Shown here in pieces: positions 11,366 through 22,300 of a stretch of DNA of 64,000 bases (positions are counted from its first letter, which is position 1; each line of letters starts with the position of its first letter). The notes below the pieces were generated by a model. The model ran no database searches. It had not been told where the DNA came from and worked only from the letters and a program-made list of their open reading frames with translations. A program made the position numbers and the translations under genes. Location: positions 126,501 through 190,500 of the forward strand of contig JAWQEG010001323.1 in NCBI GenBank assembly GCA_033782935.1. Direction: 5' to 3'. This DNA is from Petrolisthes cinctipes. Its lineage: Eukaryota > Arthropoda > Malacostraca > Decapoda > Porcellanidae.

Positions 11366-11680
11366 ACGAACCTGCAAGCAACTCGACAGCCAGGCGTCAG
11401 CTGTTTCCCGTAAACTACCTTGTTTGCACCACTGTTGGACGTTTCCTGCAAACTGGTTCAAACTGACCCAGACCAACCTGCCAAGCTGTGCGCCCTTCTT
11501 GCTTTAAACCTACCAAGTTGCGCAGGTGTGAGGGCTGTACCAACTAATGACAGACTCTCTTGCATCCTCTCAACCAATCGGAGACATGGTTACATTCTCT
11601 CAACCTATCGGAGACTTGTGGTCTTCAGACTCGGCCAATCCTATTGTCGATAGGAGTGTATATAAGCCTACCTTGGACTA
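11366..11680 (+). promoter_or_regulatory. Spacer with promoter-like elements just upstream of the I-like array
   Basis: No coding domain is seen. A 19-bp near-perfect direct repeat (ctctcaaccaatcggagac at 11567-11585, one mismatch at 11597-11615) carries a CCAAT pentamer in its first unit. A second CCAAT is near 11636. A TATATAAG lies at 11659-11666, only about 15-22 bp before the first base of array copy 1 (11681). The layout resembles a core promoter, but the TATA spacing is a little short and the origin of the fragment (LTR or host) is unknown. Confidence 0.4.
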
Positions 11681-12073
11681 TCGAAGGAGGGGGGGACTTT
11701 GAGACTGGGTCGTGGAGAGAGAGGTCGTATGTTTTGTGCTCTCTCCTCTAGCTGCCAGGGCCTGCCGCACCGGCAGTAGTTTCTTTTTTTTCACCCTTCT
11801 GGTGACGACTAGGTTTAGCTAGTAGTCATTCCCTCCATAGCTGGTAGAAGATATAGTAGGTGTCTATATCTTTATATTGAGATCAACTTTGCTTCCTACC
11901 TATGGTGGACTCCCCCACTGATAGCTCTGGGTGTGACTAAACACAGACGGACCACCTTAGTGTGGGTTGAGAGGTTGATCTCAATCATTAGTTAATTAGG
12001 GCTGGTATAAATCCCTTTCTGGTGTTTTCTTTTCCTCTTCCCACTTCCCCCCATCTTGGGGGAAGTGGTTACT

Positions 12074-13387
12074 ATGTTGCCTTCCCTCCCAACCCCTCCT
12101 CCGTATAGCGGAGGAGGCGGCCATGACCGACCACCACCACGAACCGACGGACGATATGAGACTCGAACACCCCTCGACATAGACGTAAAAAATGCTTCGT
12201 TTGTTATGTTACATGCCACTGGTTCGGCCCCACTAGCCGGCCTCAATCCCTTCATTGTTCAAAAGGTTATTGATGGCTGGGCTGGTGTGGTTTAATCAGT
12301 AAAAAAACTTGCCTCTGGAGACCTCCTAGTAAAAACATTCAATTCTAAACAAGTAGCCACTTTGCTAAAATTACGTCAGATCCACAATTATGAAGTAGAA
12401 GCCAAGATTCCTCAAGCCATGAATTCCTGCAGGGGAGTAATCACCTGTAGGGATTTAATGATGATGGAAGAAACTGAAATAATTGAGGAAATGAAAAATC
12501 AAGATATCATTGACGCTAGATTCATTACACGATTAGAGGATGGTATAAGGAAGAAGACTGCAACCCTAATTTTGACTTTTGGCAAAGTTTCACTTCCTGA
12601 AACTGTCAAAATTGGTTATGAAATCGTTAAAGTAAGACCCTTTATCCCCAACCCTCTTAGATGCTTGAATTGTCAGATTTATGGACATGGAAATCGAACT
12701 TGTAAGGCTTCTTCTCCAATGTGTGGCAGGTGCGCGACGCCTGGCCATGTTGAGGAAAAGTGCACATCAGTGGAGCTCTCCTGCTTTCATTGTAAGGGTA
12801 CTCACTCCACTTCCTCGAGGGATTGTCCCAAGTGGAAGCTGGAGAAGGAGGTCTGCTCAGTGAAGGCAGTGCGAGGTATCTCTTATCATGATGCGAGGAA
12901 GGCGGTGATGGGATCGCAAGCGACCCCATCACCCAATGTCTCGTATGCATCGGCGGTGATATCTCGACCCGTGATGTGTACTATCAGTACTCAGACTGAG
13001 TCAGAGCCGAGCGAACAGGCTGATCACTCTACTACTACACCTACTATTATTACCCCCTCTAAGACTATTACCAAATCTACTAACTCCTATTCTCAGGCTG
13101 CAGCTGCTTTGCAGTCAGAGAAACCAAAGAAGAAGTCAGACAAGAAAGATAAAGTTAACTACACCACCCTAAAACCAAAGTCACTTCCTTGCACACACCC
13201 TACTCCCACTTCATCGGGGGAGAGAAGGGATAGCTCTTCCTCGGTGGAGTCTGGGAGACTCACCATTGATGAGGAAGCAATGGATGTCTCCGGACGCAAG
13301 AACCGGGAAAGGTCCCCCGGTAGCTACTCGCCACGCGGCGGGCGGCACAAGAAGACTAAGCACGCAGGCCGACCCCGTAACTCTTAA
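12074..13387 (+). pseudogene. ORF1 (gag-like nucleic-acid-binding protein) of array copy 1
   Basis: This corresponds to the ORF1 of copy 2 but has an in-frame TAA at 12293-12295 where copies 2-4 have a Glu codon (GVVES region). After the stop the frame is open to 13387. Zinc knuckles CLNCQIYGHGNRTC, CGRCATPGHVEEKC and the variant CFHCKGTHSTSSRDC are intact, followed by a Ser/Lys-rich basic tail. ORF1 proteins of this kind coat the element RNA. I take ATG 12074 as the start; a longer frame to 12056 would need a TTG start. Confidence 0.8.
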
Positions 13388-13393
13388 ATCGCC

Positions 13394-16300
13394 ATGTTCA
13401 CTGTACTACAGTGGAATTGTAGAAGTCTTGGGAATAAATTGAACAACATATCAATATTATTACACACACACAGGCCAGACGTCGTCTGTTTACAGGAGAC
13501 AGGGTTGGAGAATCACTCTGACCCAACACAATTTAAACATTACAACGCATACAGGAGAAACGATGGACACGGAGTAGCAATATACACACACAAATCACAT
13601 CCACAGACACAAATAACATTAAACACTACTCTGGAAGCCGTTGCTTGCAGAGTGAAAATACACAACACCTACATATCCATCTGCTCTCTTTACTGTCCGC
13701 CACGCGGCCCCATTGACAGTGATTTATTTCATAATTTATTTAGACAACTGCATGGTAAAAAATTGGTACTGGGCGATTTTAATGCCCATCACTGTCAGTG
13801 GGGAAGCTTAAGAACTGATGCTCGCGGAGGGCAGATGGCAGACATTATACAACAATCCAACCTCTGCCTCCTGAACGATGGTCAAGCCACCAGGGTTGAC
13901 GATCGTTCTGGCAACTTTTCGGCCATCGATTTGTCTCTGGCCTCCCCGGATATACACCAGGATTTTTCTTGGCATCCTGAGTCCGACTCCCTTGGTAGTG
14001 ACCACTTTCCCATCTGTCTCTCTTATTCAAGTCATACTGTTTCGGCCCCTTTGGTGCCAAAGTTTAATTTTAAGAGAGCAGATTGGGGGTCTTTCGGGAG
14101 GATCGTCGACCTAGATATGTCCGGGGAGACCATAGATGAAAAGATGCGAAATTTAACACAAAACATTTTACACGCAGCTGAGGTTGCTATTCCCAAAACC
14201 TCTATAATTCGAAATAAGCGTGAAGCACATTGGTGGTCAACGGATTGCCGAGAGGCATTAAGGAAACGTAATAGGAGATACAGGATTTTTGACAAACAGC
14301 CCACTCAAAACAACTTTATAGCTTACAAACGGGCGAGGGCTGAGGCAAGGAGAGTAATTAATAGAGCTAAAAGGGACTCTTGGCGGTCGTTTGTGTCCAC
14401 GGTGAATCGTTTTACACCACTAACTAAAGTCTGGTCCACTATAAAGATATTAAATAACAAACGCCCGTATACTCCCATCACCACTCTTCAAGTGGACAAT
14501 AACATCTACGACGATCCCGTGGACGTAGCAAATGTACTTGCCAGGAGTTTCTCAAAAGTAAGTAGTTCAGCCAATTACGACCAACGTTTTCTCCATCACA
14601 AACGTATGGCTGAACTACAAGAGATAGACTTTGCCACAGAAGACGTAGACTACCCATACAACCGGGAGTTTACGATAGACGAACTTCTCCTTGCCCTAAG
14701 ATCCTGTAAAGACACCAGTCCTGGACCTGACACCATCACGTACGGTATGATCCGGCATCTTGGCCAGGATAACCTGGTCAAGTTGCTAGCACTGTATAAT
14801 GAGATTTGGGTGTCTAACATCTTCCCAAACTCATGGCACTTTGCGTGGGTCATACCGATACCTAAACAGTCTGGTCGTCTTGTGAATCCCAGTTCATTTC
14901 GACCTATTGCGTTGACTTCTTGCCTCTGTAAAGTCATGGAGAGAATGATAAATAATAGGCTACTTTCTGTTTTAGAAGCGAAGGGTTTATTGAGTGATCG
15001 ACAATGTGGCTTCCGGAAACACCGGAGCACAGTTGATCACTTGATGAACCTGGAACATTGCATTTCAAAGGCATTTGCCAATAAAGAATTCATGGTAGGG
15101 GTGTTCTTGGACATCCATAAAGCCTATGACATGACATGGCGACACGGTATTCTGATGAAGCTTCACGGTTATGGTTTAAGAGGTAATTTGCCCATTTTCA
15201 TTAACAACTTTTTGCGTGACAGAACCTTTTCTGTCACCCTTCCCTGTAACGTAACATCGGACATTTTTGTCCAAGAGAACGGGGTGCCACAGGGAAGCGT
15301 GCTTAGTCCAACACTTTTTAACATCATGATCAATGATATTCTGTCATCAGCTCTAGTTCCCAGGAATCTTAAATACTCGTTGTATGCTGATGATTGTGCA
15401 ATGTGGCACTCGTCACGTAATGCACAGTTTTCAGTAGGACGGATTCAAGCAGCGCTTGATTCTGTCCACCAATGGGCCTTACAGTGGGGCTTTAAGTTTT
15501 CCGTTCCTAAGTGTACCGGAGTAATTTTTAGTAAACGTAGAGTACCTCAAATTAACGTAACGTTAGATGGCCAACCGGTACCATTTCATAATTCTGTTAA
15601 ATTTTTAGGAATTCATTTTGACCAGAGATTAAATTTTACACATCATATTAATAACTTGCTTGTTCGTTGTGAAAAACCTTTAAATGTCCTTAAGTACCTA
15701 TCAGGTACCACATGGGGAGCCGACAGGAAATCTTTATTAATGGTGTATAAGACCCTCATTCGTACAAAGCTAGACTATGGCTCACAGGTGTATGGATCGG
15801 CATCAGATACAACATTAGGGAGATTGGATGTTTACCAGAATAAATGTTTACGTGTGTGTTTGGGAGCTCTGAAGTGTACACGTGTAGCTAGGATGGAGGT
15901 GGAGGCGAACATACATCCTCTCCGACTTCGACGGGATCAACTCGCACTCAACATCGCCATGTCAACGATCCGGAAGTCGGAGATCGGCAACGTAGCCAGT
16001 GCCTCCCTTCAACAACATCACTACCTTCACCACGGAAGACGGAGGCCACTGGCTGTACGCCTCCACCAGCTAGAACAACAACTGCAAATAGACCTCGGGG
16101 ACTGCGACAAGTTCATCACCACCAAGATACCACCGTGGGAGACACCCAACTTCGGCGTCAACACATCGTGGTTACCATCATCAAAAGAAAAGGCGCCGGA
16201 GTTGGAGATACACCACCTGTTTGGTGGTATAGTCCGCAGTCACTTGGGGTCTTATCACGTGTACACTGACGGCTCCAAGTCAGATGAAAGTGTGGGTGCG

Positions 16301-17074
16301 AGTGTATGGTCGAGTGAATGTGAAATTAGGTACAGATTGCCGATACATACATCTGTGTTTACAGCAGAACTTTTTGCAATTGACAAAGCCATAGACTATG
16401 CACTAAATTCTCGTTATAATTCAATAGTCATTTTTTCAGACTCCAAGTCAGCCCTTCAGGCAATTAACTCATGTCAAACTATTTCTAATGAAATCCAGGG
16501 TCGCATCATTAATAAGTTGCACTTATGCAACAAGTCCTTCACTCTGATCTGGGTGCCCGGGCATTGTCGTATTTATGGCAATGAACGGGCAGACTTACTT
16601 GCAAAATCGGCTGTAGAGCTCGAGGTTACTTGGGACGTCCCTCGTGATTTACAGTCGTGTCTATCCCTCGGAAAGAAATCAATTAATCTTCTGTGGCAAG
16701 GTCAGTGGACCGGACTTAACATCAACACCATCAAGCCTCAACTGGGTAATTGGGCCACTGCCAACCGGCCCAACCGTTTGGAAGAACGAATCCTGGCAAG
16801 ATTGCGAACCAACAGCACCAGAATAACTCATCTAGAACCATATATAGACAAACGTTTTCCACCGCATTGTAACACCTGCAATGCGGTGTTATCTATCAGT
16901 CATATCATCCTGCATTGTCGGCGATTTGTGGGGGAACGTGCTTCCCTCATAAGTTACTGTGATGCAGTAAAAGTCCCCTTCACACTCTCAGCTCTCTTAG
17001 GTGATGGGGATGGTGGTGTGACTGATAAATTGATGACTTTCTTGAGGGAGACCGAACTGATCAGAGTGATGTGA
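13394..17074 (+). CDS. ORF2 polyprotein: endonuclease, reverse transcriptase, RNase H (copy 1)
   Basis: An open frame of 1,226 codons starting at ATG six bases after the ORF1 stop. Endonuclease occupies about residues 1-225 (QWNCRSLGN, LQETGLE, GDFNAHH at 127-133, SDHFPI at 202-207). RT occupies about 430-740 (SFRPIALTS, FLDIHKAYD, GVPQGSVLSP, YADD at 664-667). RNase H is at about 955-1080 (YTDGSKSDE, TAELFAI, FSDSKSA, NERADLLAK, supplying Asp, Glu, Asp, Asp). A terminal C-x2-C/H/C motif HCNTCN-HIILHC lies at about 1158-1178. All catalytic residues I can recognise are present. The short gap suggests ORF2 is translated by reinitiation or similar coupling. Confidence 0.9.
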   Translation: MFTVLQWNCRSLGNKLNNISILLHTHRPDVVCLQETGLENHSDPTQFKHYNAYRRNDGHGVAIYTHKSHPQTQITLNTTLEAVACRVKIHNTYISICSLYCPPRGPIDSDLFHNLFRQLHGKKLVLGDFNAHHCQWGSLRTDARGGQMADIIQQSNLCLLNDGQATRVDDRSGNFSAIDLSLASPDIHQDFSWHPESDSLGSDHFPICLSYSSHTVSAPLVPKFNFKRADWGSFGRIVDLDMSGETIDEKMRNLTQNILHAAEVAIPKTSIIRNKREAHWWSTDCREALRKRNRRYRIFDKQPTQNNFIAYKRARAEARRVINRAKRDSWRSFVSTVNRFTPLTKVWSTIKILNNKRPYTPITTLQVDNNIYDDPVDVANVLARSFSKVSSSANYDQRFLHHKRMAELQEIDFATEDVDYPYNREFTIDELLLALRSCKDTSPGPDTITYGMIRHLGQDNLVKLLALYNEIWVSNIFPNSWHFAWVIPIPKQSGRLVNPSSFRPIALTSCLCKVMERMINNRLLSVLEAKGLLSDRQCGFRKHRSTVDHLMNLEHCISKAFANKEFMVGVFLDIHKAYDMTWRHGILMKLHGYGLRGNLPIFINNFLRDRTFSVTLPCNVTSDIFVQENGVPQGSVLSPTLFNIMINDILSSALVPRNLKYSLYADDCAMWHSSRNAQFSVGRIQAALDSVHQWALQWGFKFSVPKCTGVIFSKRRVPQINVTLDGQPVPFHNSVKFLGIHFDQRLNFTHHINNLLVRCEKPLNVLKYLSGTTWGADRKSLLMVYKTLIRTKLDYGSQVYGSASDTTLGRLDVYQNKCLRVCLGALKCTRVARMEVEANIHPLRLRRDQLALNIAMSTIRKSEIGNVASASLQQHHYLHHGRRRPLAVRLHQLEQQLQIDLGDCDKFITTKIPPWETPNFGVNTSWLPSSKEKAPELEIHHLFGGIVRSHLGSYHVYTDGSKSDESVGASVWSSECEIRYRLPIHTSVFTAELFAIDKAIDYALNSRYNSIVIFSDSKSALQAINSCQTISNEIQGRIINKLHLCNKSFTLIWVPGHCRIYGNERADLLAKSAVELEVTWDVPRDLQSCLSLGKKSINLLWQGQWTGLNINTIKPQLGNWATANRPNRLEERILARLRTNSTRITHLEPYIDKRFPPHCNTCNAVLSISHIILHCRRFVGERASLISYCDAVKVPFTLSALLGDGDGGVTDKLMTFLRETELIRVM

Positions 17075-17171
17075 CTTTTTATTACTATTGTTACCATTTT
17101 GTATGACTATTTCTCAATTATGAATATTATAAATTATGTGTTGTATATATTGTATATTATGATGTATTAGC

Positions 17172-17228
17172 TAGGTTTAGCGATTGTCTAAAATAGGTTT
17201 AGCGATTTGTCTGTCTAAGTTTAGCGAT
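17172..17228 (+). repeat. Three short repeats in the 3' UTR (copy 1)
   Basis: The motif tttagcgatt occurs three times about 20-25 bp apart (starting near 17175, 17198 and 17219), just after ORF2. The same set is present in copies 2 (about 23122-23180) and 3 (about 29085-29143), so it is a conserved part of the 3' UTR. A role in RT recognition of the RNA is possible but not shown. Confidence 0.6.
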
Positions 17229-17378
17229 TGGCTGGAATAGGTATTAGTCTAGTTAGCTATTGGTTGAGTAGGTACATAGATTAGTTTTTTAGCTAGGATG
17301 TTAAATTAAGAAAAATTTTATTTGTATAAAAGTACAAAATAGAAAAATTATTATATATGTTTAGTTTTAAGTTTTAAT

Positions 17379-17426
<48 letters not shown>

Positions 17427-17427
17427 T
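17379..17427 (+). repeat. (TAA)n tract in the 3' UTR (copy 1)
   Basis: A run of TAA triplets lies about 140 bp before the poly-A tail, with matching tracts in copy 2 (23327-23398) and a partly degenerate one in copy 3 (29289-29366). I elements commonly end in TAA repeats. Here the tract is internal and the true terminus is poly-A, which is unusual for the group. Confidence 0.75.
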
Positions 17428-17567
17428 ATGCATAGAAATAATATGCAAAAAGTTAAAATTAAAAGAATAATAAATAAATAAAATTAAAAAAATAAATAAA
17501 TAAATTAAAAATAAAATAAAATAAAATAAAAGGCCTTAATGACCAACACCATGGTCGATAGGCCAGG

Positions 17568-17614
<47 letters not shown>

Positions 17615-18005
17615 GAAGGAGGGGGGGACTTTGAGACTGGGTCGTGGAGAGAGAGGTCGTATGTTTTGTGCTCTCTCCTCTAGCTGCCAGGGCCTGCCGC
17701 ACCGGCAGTAGTTTCTTTTTTTTCACCCTTCTGGTGACGACTAGGTTTAGCTAGTAGTCATTCCCTCCATAGCTGGTAGAAGATATAGTAGGTGTCTATA
17801 TCTTTATATTGAGATCAACTTTGCTTCCTACCTATGGTGGACTCCCCCACTGATAGCTCTGGGTGTGACTAAACACAGACGGACCACCTTAGTGTGGGTT
17901 GAGAGGTTGATCTCAATCATTAGTTAATTAGGGCTGGTATAAATCCCTTTCTGGTGTTTTCTTTTCCTCTTCCCACTTCCCCCCATCTTGGGGGAAGTGG
18001 TTACT

Positions 18006-19337
18006 ATGTTGCCTTCCCTCCTAACCCCTCCTCCGTATAGCGGAGGAGGCGGCCATGACCGACCACCACCACGAACTAACGAACCACGGAATGACGGACG
18101 AACCGAGACTCGAACACCCCTTGACATTGACGTTAAAAATGCCTCATTTGTTATGCTTCATGCCACTGGTTCGGCCCCACTAGCCGGCCTCAATCCTTTC
18201 ATTGTTCAAAAGGTTATTGATGGCTGGGCTGGTGTGGTTGAATCTGTAAAAAAACTTGCCTCTGGAGACCTCCTAGTAAAAACATTCAATTCTAAACAAG
18301 TAGCCACTTTGCTAAAATTACGTCAGATTCACAATTATGAAGTTGAAGCCAAGATTCCTCAAGCCATGAATTCCTGCAGGGGAGTAATCACCTGTAGGGA
18401 TTTAATGATGATGGAAGAAACGGAAATAATTGAGGAAATGAGGAACCAAGATATTATTGATGCTAGATTCATAACTCGTTTAGAGGATGGTATAAGGAAG
18501 AAGACTGCAACACTCATTTTGACTTTTGGCAAAGTTTCACTTCCTGAAACTGTCAAAATAGGTTATGAAATTGTTAAAGTAAGACCCTTTATCCCCAACC
18601 CTCTTAGATGCTTGAACTGTCAGATTTATGGACACGGAAATCGAACTTGTAAGGCTTCTTCTCCAGTGTGTGGCAGGTGCGCGACGCCTGGCCATGCTGA
18701 GGAAAAGTGCACATCAGTGGAGCTCTCCTGCTTTCATTGTAAGGGTACTCACTCCACTTCCTCGAGGGATTGTCCCAAGTGGAAGCTGGAGAAGGAGGTC
18801 TGCTCAGTGAAGGCAGTGCGAGGTATCTCCTATCATGATGCGAGTAAGGCGGTGATGGGATCGCAAGCGACCCCATCACCCAATGTCTCGTATGCATCGG
18901 CGGTGATATCTCGACCCGTGATGTGTACCATTAGTACTCAGACTGAGTCAGAGCCGAGCGAACAGGCTGATCACTCTACTTCTACACCTACTATCATTAC
19001 CCCCTCTAAGACTATTACCAAATCTACTAACTCCTATTCTCAGGCTGCAGCTGCTTTGCAGTCAGAGAAACAACAAAAGAAGAAGTCAGACAAGAAAGAT
19101 AAAGTAAACTACACCACCCTAAAACCAAAGTCACTTCCTTGCACACACCCTACTCCCACTTCATCGGGGGAGAGAAGGGATAGCTCTTCCTCGGTGGAGT
19201 CTGGGAGACTCACCATTGATGAGGAAGCAATGGATGTCTCCGGACGCAAGAACCGGGAAAGGTCCCCCGGTAGCTACTCGCCACGCGGCGGGCGGCACAA
19301 GAAGACTAAGCACGCAGGCCGACCCCGTAACTCTTAA
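18006..19337 (+). CDS. ORF1 gag-like protein with three zinc knuckles (copy 2)
   Basis: 443 codons from ATG 18006; the frame is open from a TTG at 17988, but ATG is the plausible eukaryotic start. The N-terminal part has a Pro/Gly stretch (PPPYSGGGGHDRPPP). Central sequence about 60-190 precedes three knuckles at about 200-260: CX2CX4HX4C twice, then CX2CX3HX6C. The tail is Ser/Thr/Lys-rich with a basic end (RHKKTKHAGRPRNS). It probably binds element RNA in the cytoplasm and forms RNP with ORF2. It differs from other copies by a small insertion (TNEPRN) near residue 25. It is followed after 6 bp by ORF2. Confidence 0.88.
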   Translation: MLPSLLTPPPYSGGGGHDRPPPRTNEPRNDGRTETRTPLDIDVKNASFVMLHATGSAPLAGLNPFIVQKVIDGWAGVVESVKKLASGDLLVKTFNSKQVATLLKLRQIHNYEVEAKIPQAMNSCRGVITCRDLMMMEETEIIEEMRNQDIIDARFITRLEDGIRKKTATLILTFGKVSLPETVKIGYEIVKVRPFIPNPLRCLNCQIYGHGNRTCKASSPVCGRCATPGHAEEKCTSVELSCFHCKGTHSTSSRDCPKWKLEKEVCSVKAVRGISYHDASKAVMGSQATPSPNVSYASAVISRPVMCTISTQTESEPSEQADHSTSTPTIITPSKTITKSTNSYSQAAAALQSEKQQKKKSDKKDKVNYTTLKPKSLPCTHPTPTSSGERRDSSSSVESGRLTIDEEAMDVSGRKNRERSPGSYSPRGGRHKKTKHAGRPRNS

Positions 19338-19343
19338 ATCGCC

Positions 19344-22300
19344 ATGTTCACTGTACTACAGTGGAATTGTAGAAGTCTTGGGAATAAATTGAACAACATA
19401 TCAATATTATTACACACACACAGGCCAGACGTCGTCTGTTTACAGGAGACAGGGTTGGAGAATCACTCTGACCCAACACAATTTAAACATTACAACGCAT
19501 ACAGGAGAAACGATGGACACGGAGTAGCAATATACACACACAAATCACATCCACAGACACAAATAACATTAAACACTACTCTGGAAGCCGTTGCTTGCAG
19601 AGTGAAAATACACAACACCTACATATCCATCTGCTCTCTTTACTGTCCGCCACGCGGCCCCATTGACAGTGATTTATTTCATAATTTATTTAGACAACTG
19701 CATGGTAAAAAATTGGTACTGGGCGATTTTAATGCCCATCACTGTCAGTGGGGAAGCTTAAGAACTGATGCTCGCGGAGGGCAGATGGCAGACATTATAC
19801 AACAATCCAACCTCTGCCTCCTGAACGATGGTCAAGCCACCAGGGTTGACGATCGTTCTGGCAACTTTTCGGCCATCGATTTGTCTCTGGCCTCCCCGGA
19901 TATACACCAGGATTTTTCTTGGCATCCTGAGTCCGACTCCCTTGGTAGTGACCACTTTCCCATCTGTCTCTCTTATTCAAGTCATACTGTTTCGGCCCCT
20001 TTGGTGCCAAAGTTCAATTTTAAGAGAGCAGATTGGGGGTCTTTCGGGAGGATCGTCGACCTAGATATATCTGGGGAGACCATAGATGAAAAGATGCGAA
20101 ATGTAACACAAAACATTTTACACGCAGCTGAGGTTGCTATTCCCAAAACCTCTATAATTCGAAATAAGCGTGAAGCACATTGGTGGTCAACGGATTGCCG
20201 AGAGGCATTAAGGAAACGTAATAGGAGATACAGGATTTTTGACAAACAGCCCACTCAGAACAACTTTATAGCTTACAAACGGGCGAGGGCTGAGGCAAGG
20301 AGAGTAATTAATAGAGCTAAAAGGGACTCTTGGCGGTCGTTTGTGTCCACGGTGAATCGTTTTACACCACTTACAAAAGTCTGGTCCACTATAAAGATAT
20401 TAAATAACAAACGCCCGTATACTCCCATCACCACTCTTCAAGTGGATAATAACATCTACGACGATCCCGTGGACTTAGCAAACGTACTTGCCAGGAGTTT
20501 CTCAAAAGTAAGTAGTTCAGCCAATTACGATCAACGTTTTCTCCATCACAAACGTATGGCTGAACTACAAGAGATAGACTTTGCCACAGAAGACGTAGAC
20601 TACCCATACAACCGGGAGTTTACGATAGACGAACTTCTCCTTGCCCTGAGATCCTGTAAAGACACCAGTCCTGGACCTGACATCATTACGTACGGTATGA
20701 TCCGGCATCTTGGCCAGGATAACCTGGTCAAGTTGCTAGCACTGTATAATGAGATTTGGGTGTCTAACACCTTCCCAAACTCATGGCACTTTGCGTGGAT
20801 CATACCGATACCTAAACAGTCTGGTCGTCTTGTGAATCCCAGTTCATTTCGACCTATTGCGTTGACTTCTTGCCTCTGTAAAGTCATGGAAAGAATGATA
20901 AATAATAGGCTACTTTTTGTTTTAGAAGCGAAGGGTTTATTGAGTGATCGACAATGTGGCTTCCGGAAACACCGGAGCACAGTTGATCACTTGATGAACC
21001 TGGAACATTGCATTTCAAAGGCATTTGCCAATAAAGAATTCATGGTAGGGGTGTTCTTGGACATCCATAAAGCCTATGACATGACATGGCGACACGGTAT
21101 TCTGATGAAGCTTCACGGTTATGGTTTAAGAGGTAATTTGCCCATTTTCATTAACAACTTTTTGCGTGACAGAACCTTTTCTGTCACCCTTCCCTGTAAC
21201 GTAACATCGGACATTTTTGTCCAAGAGAACGGGGTGCCACAGGGAAGCGTGCTTAGTCCTACACTTTTTAACATCATGATCAATGATATTCTGTCATCAG
21301 CTCTAGTTCCCAGGAATCTTAAATACTCGTTGTATGCTGATGATTGTGCAATGTGGCACTCGTCACCTAATGCACAGTTTTCAGTAGGACGGATTCAAGC
21401 AGCGCTTGAATCTGTCCACCAATGGGCCTTACAGTGGGGCTTTAAGTTTTCCGTTCCTAAGTGTACCGGAGTAATTTTCAGTAAACGTAGAGTACCTCAA
21501 ATTAACGTAACGTTAGATGGCCAACCGGTACCATTTCATAATTCTGTTAAATTTTTAGGAATTCATTTTGACCAAAGGTTAAATTTTACACATCATGTTA
21601 ATAATTTGCTTGTTCGTTGTGAAAAACCTTTAAATGTCCTTAAGTACCTATCAGGTACCACATGGGGAGCCGACAGGAAATCTTTATTAATGGTGTATAA
21701 GACCCTTATTCGTACAAAGCTAGACTATGGCTCACAGGTGTATGGGTCGGCATCAGATACAACACTAGGAAGATTGGATGTATTTCAGAATAAATGTTTA
21801 CGTGTGTGTTTGGGAGCTCTGAAGTGTACACGTGTAGCTAGGATGGAGGTGGAGGCGAACATAACTCCTCTCCGACTTCGACGGGATCAACTCGCACTCA
21901 ACACCGCTATGTCAACGATCCGGAAGTCGGAGATCGGCAACGTAGCCAGTGCCTCCCTCCAACAACATCACCACCTTCAACACGGAAGACGGAGGCCACT
22001 GGCTGTGCGCCTCCACCTGCTAGCCGAACAACTACAAATAGACCTTGGGGACTGCGACAAGTTTACCATCAACGAGATACCACCGTGGGAGACACCCAAC
22101 TTCGGCGTCAACACATCGTGGTTACCATCATCAAAAGAAAAGGCGCCGGAGTTGGAGATACACCACCTGTTTGGTGGTATCATCCGCAGTCACCTGGGGT
22201 CTCATCACGTGTACACTGACGGCTCCAAGTCAGATGAATGTGTGGGTGCGAGTGTATGGTCGAGTGAATGTGAACATAGGTACAGATTGCCGATACATAC

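Larger units (their letters stand above)
11681..17612 (+). mobile_element. I-like non-LTR retrotransposon, array copy 1
   Basis: This is a full-length-looking unit of 5,932 bp: 5' UTR beginning tcgaaggaggggggg, ORF1 (gag-like, three zinc knuckles), ORF2 (endonuclease, RT, RNase H), and a 3' UTR with three tagcgatt repeats, a (TAA)n tract and a 45-bp poly-A tail (17568-17612). The RNase H domain and three-knuckle ORF1 place it in the I superfamily (I/Nimb-type); the exact clade is inferred. ORF1 carries one nonsense mutation; ORF2 is open. The next unit starts at 17613 with no intervening base or visible target duplication. Confidence 0.85.

Noticed and set aside
10357..11451. A 364-codon proline/histidine-rich minus-strand ORF as a host gene
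   Set aside because: It overlaps the gypsy integrase tail in another frame, crosses the polypurine tract and LTR edge, and is low-complexity.
17379..17427. TAA tracts as telomeric repeats
   Set aside because: They sit at the same place inside each 3' UTR and do not match arthropod TTAGG repeats.
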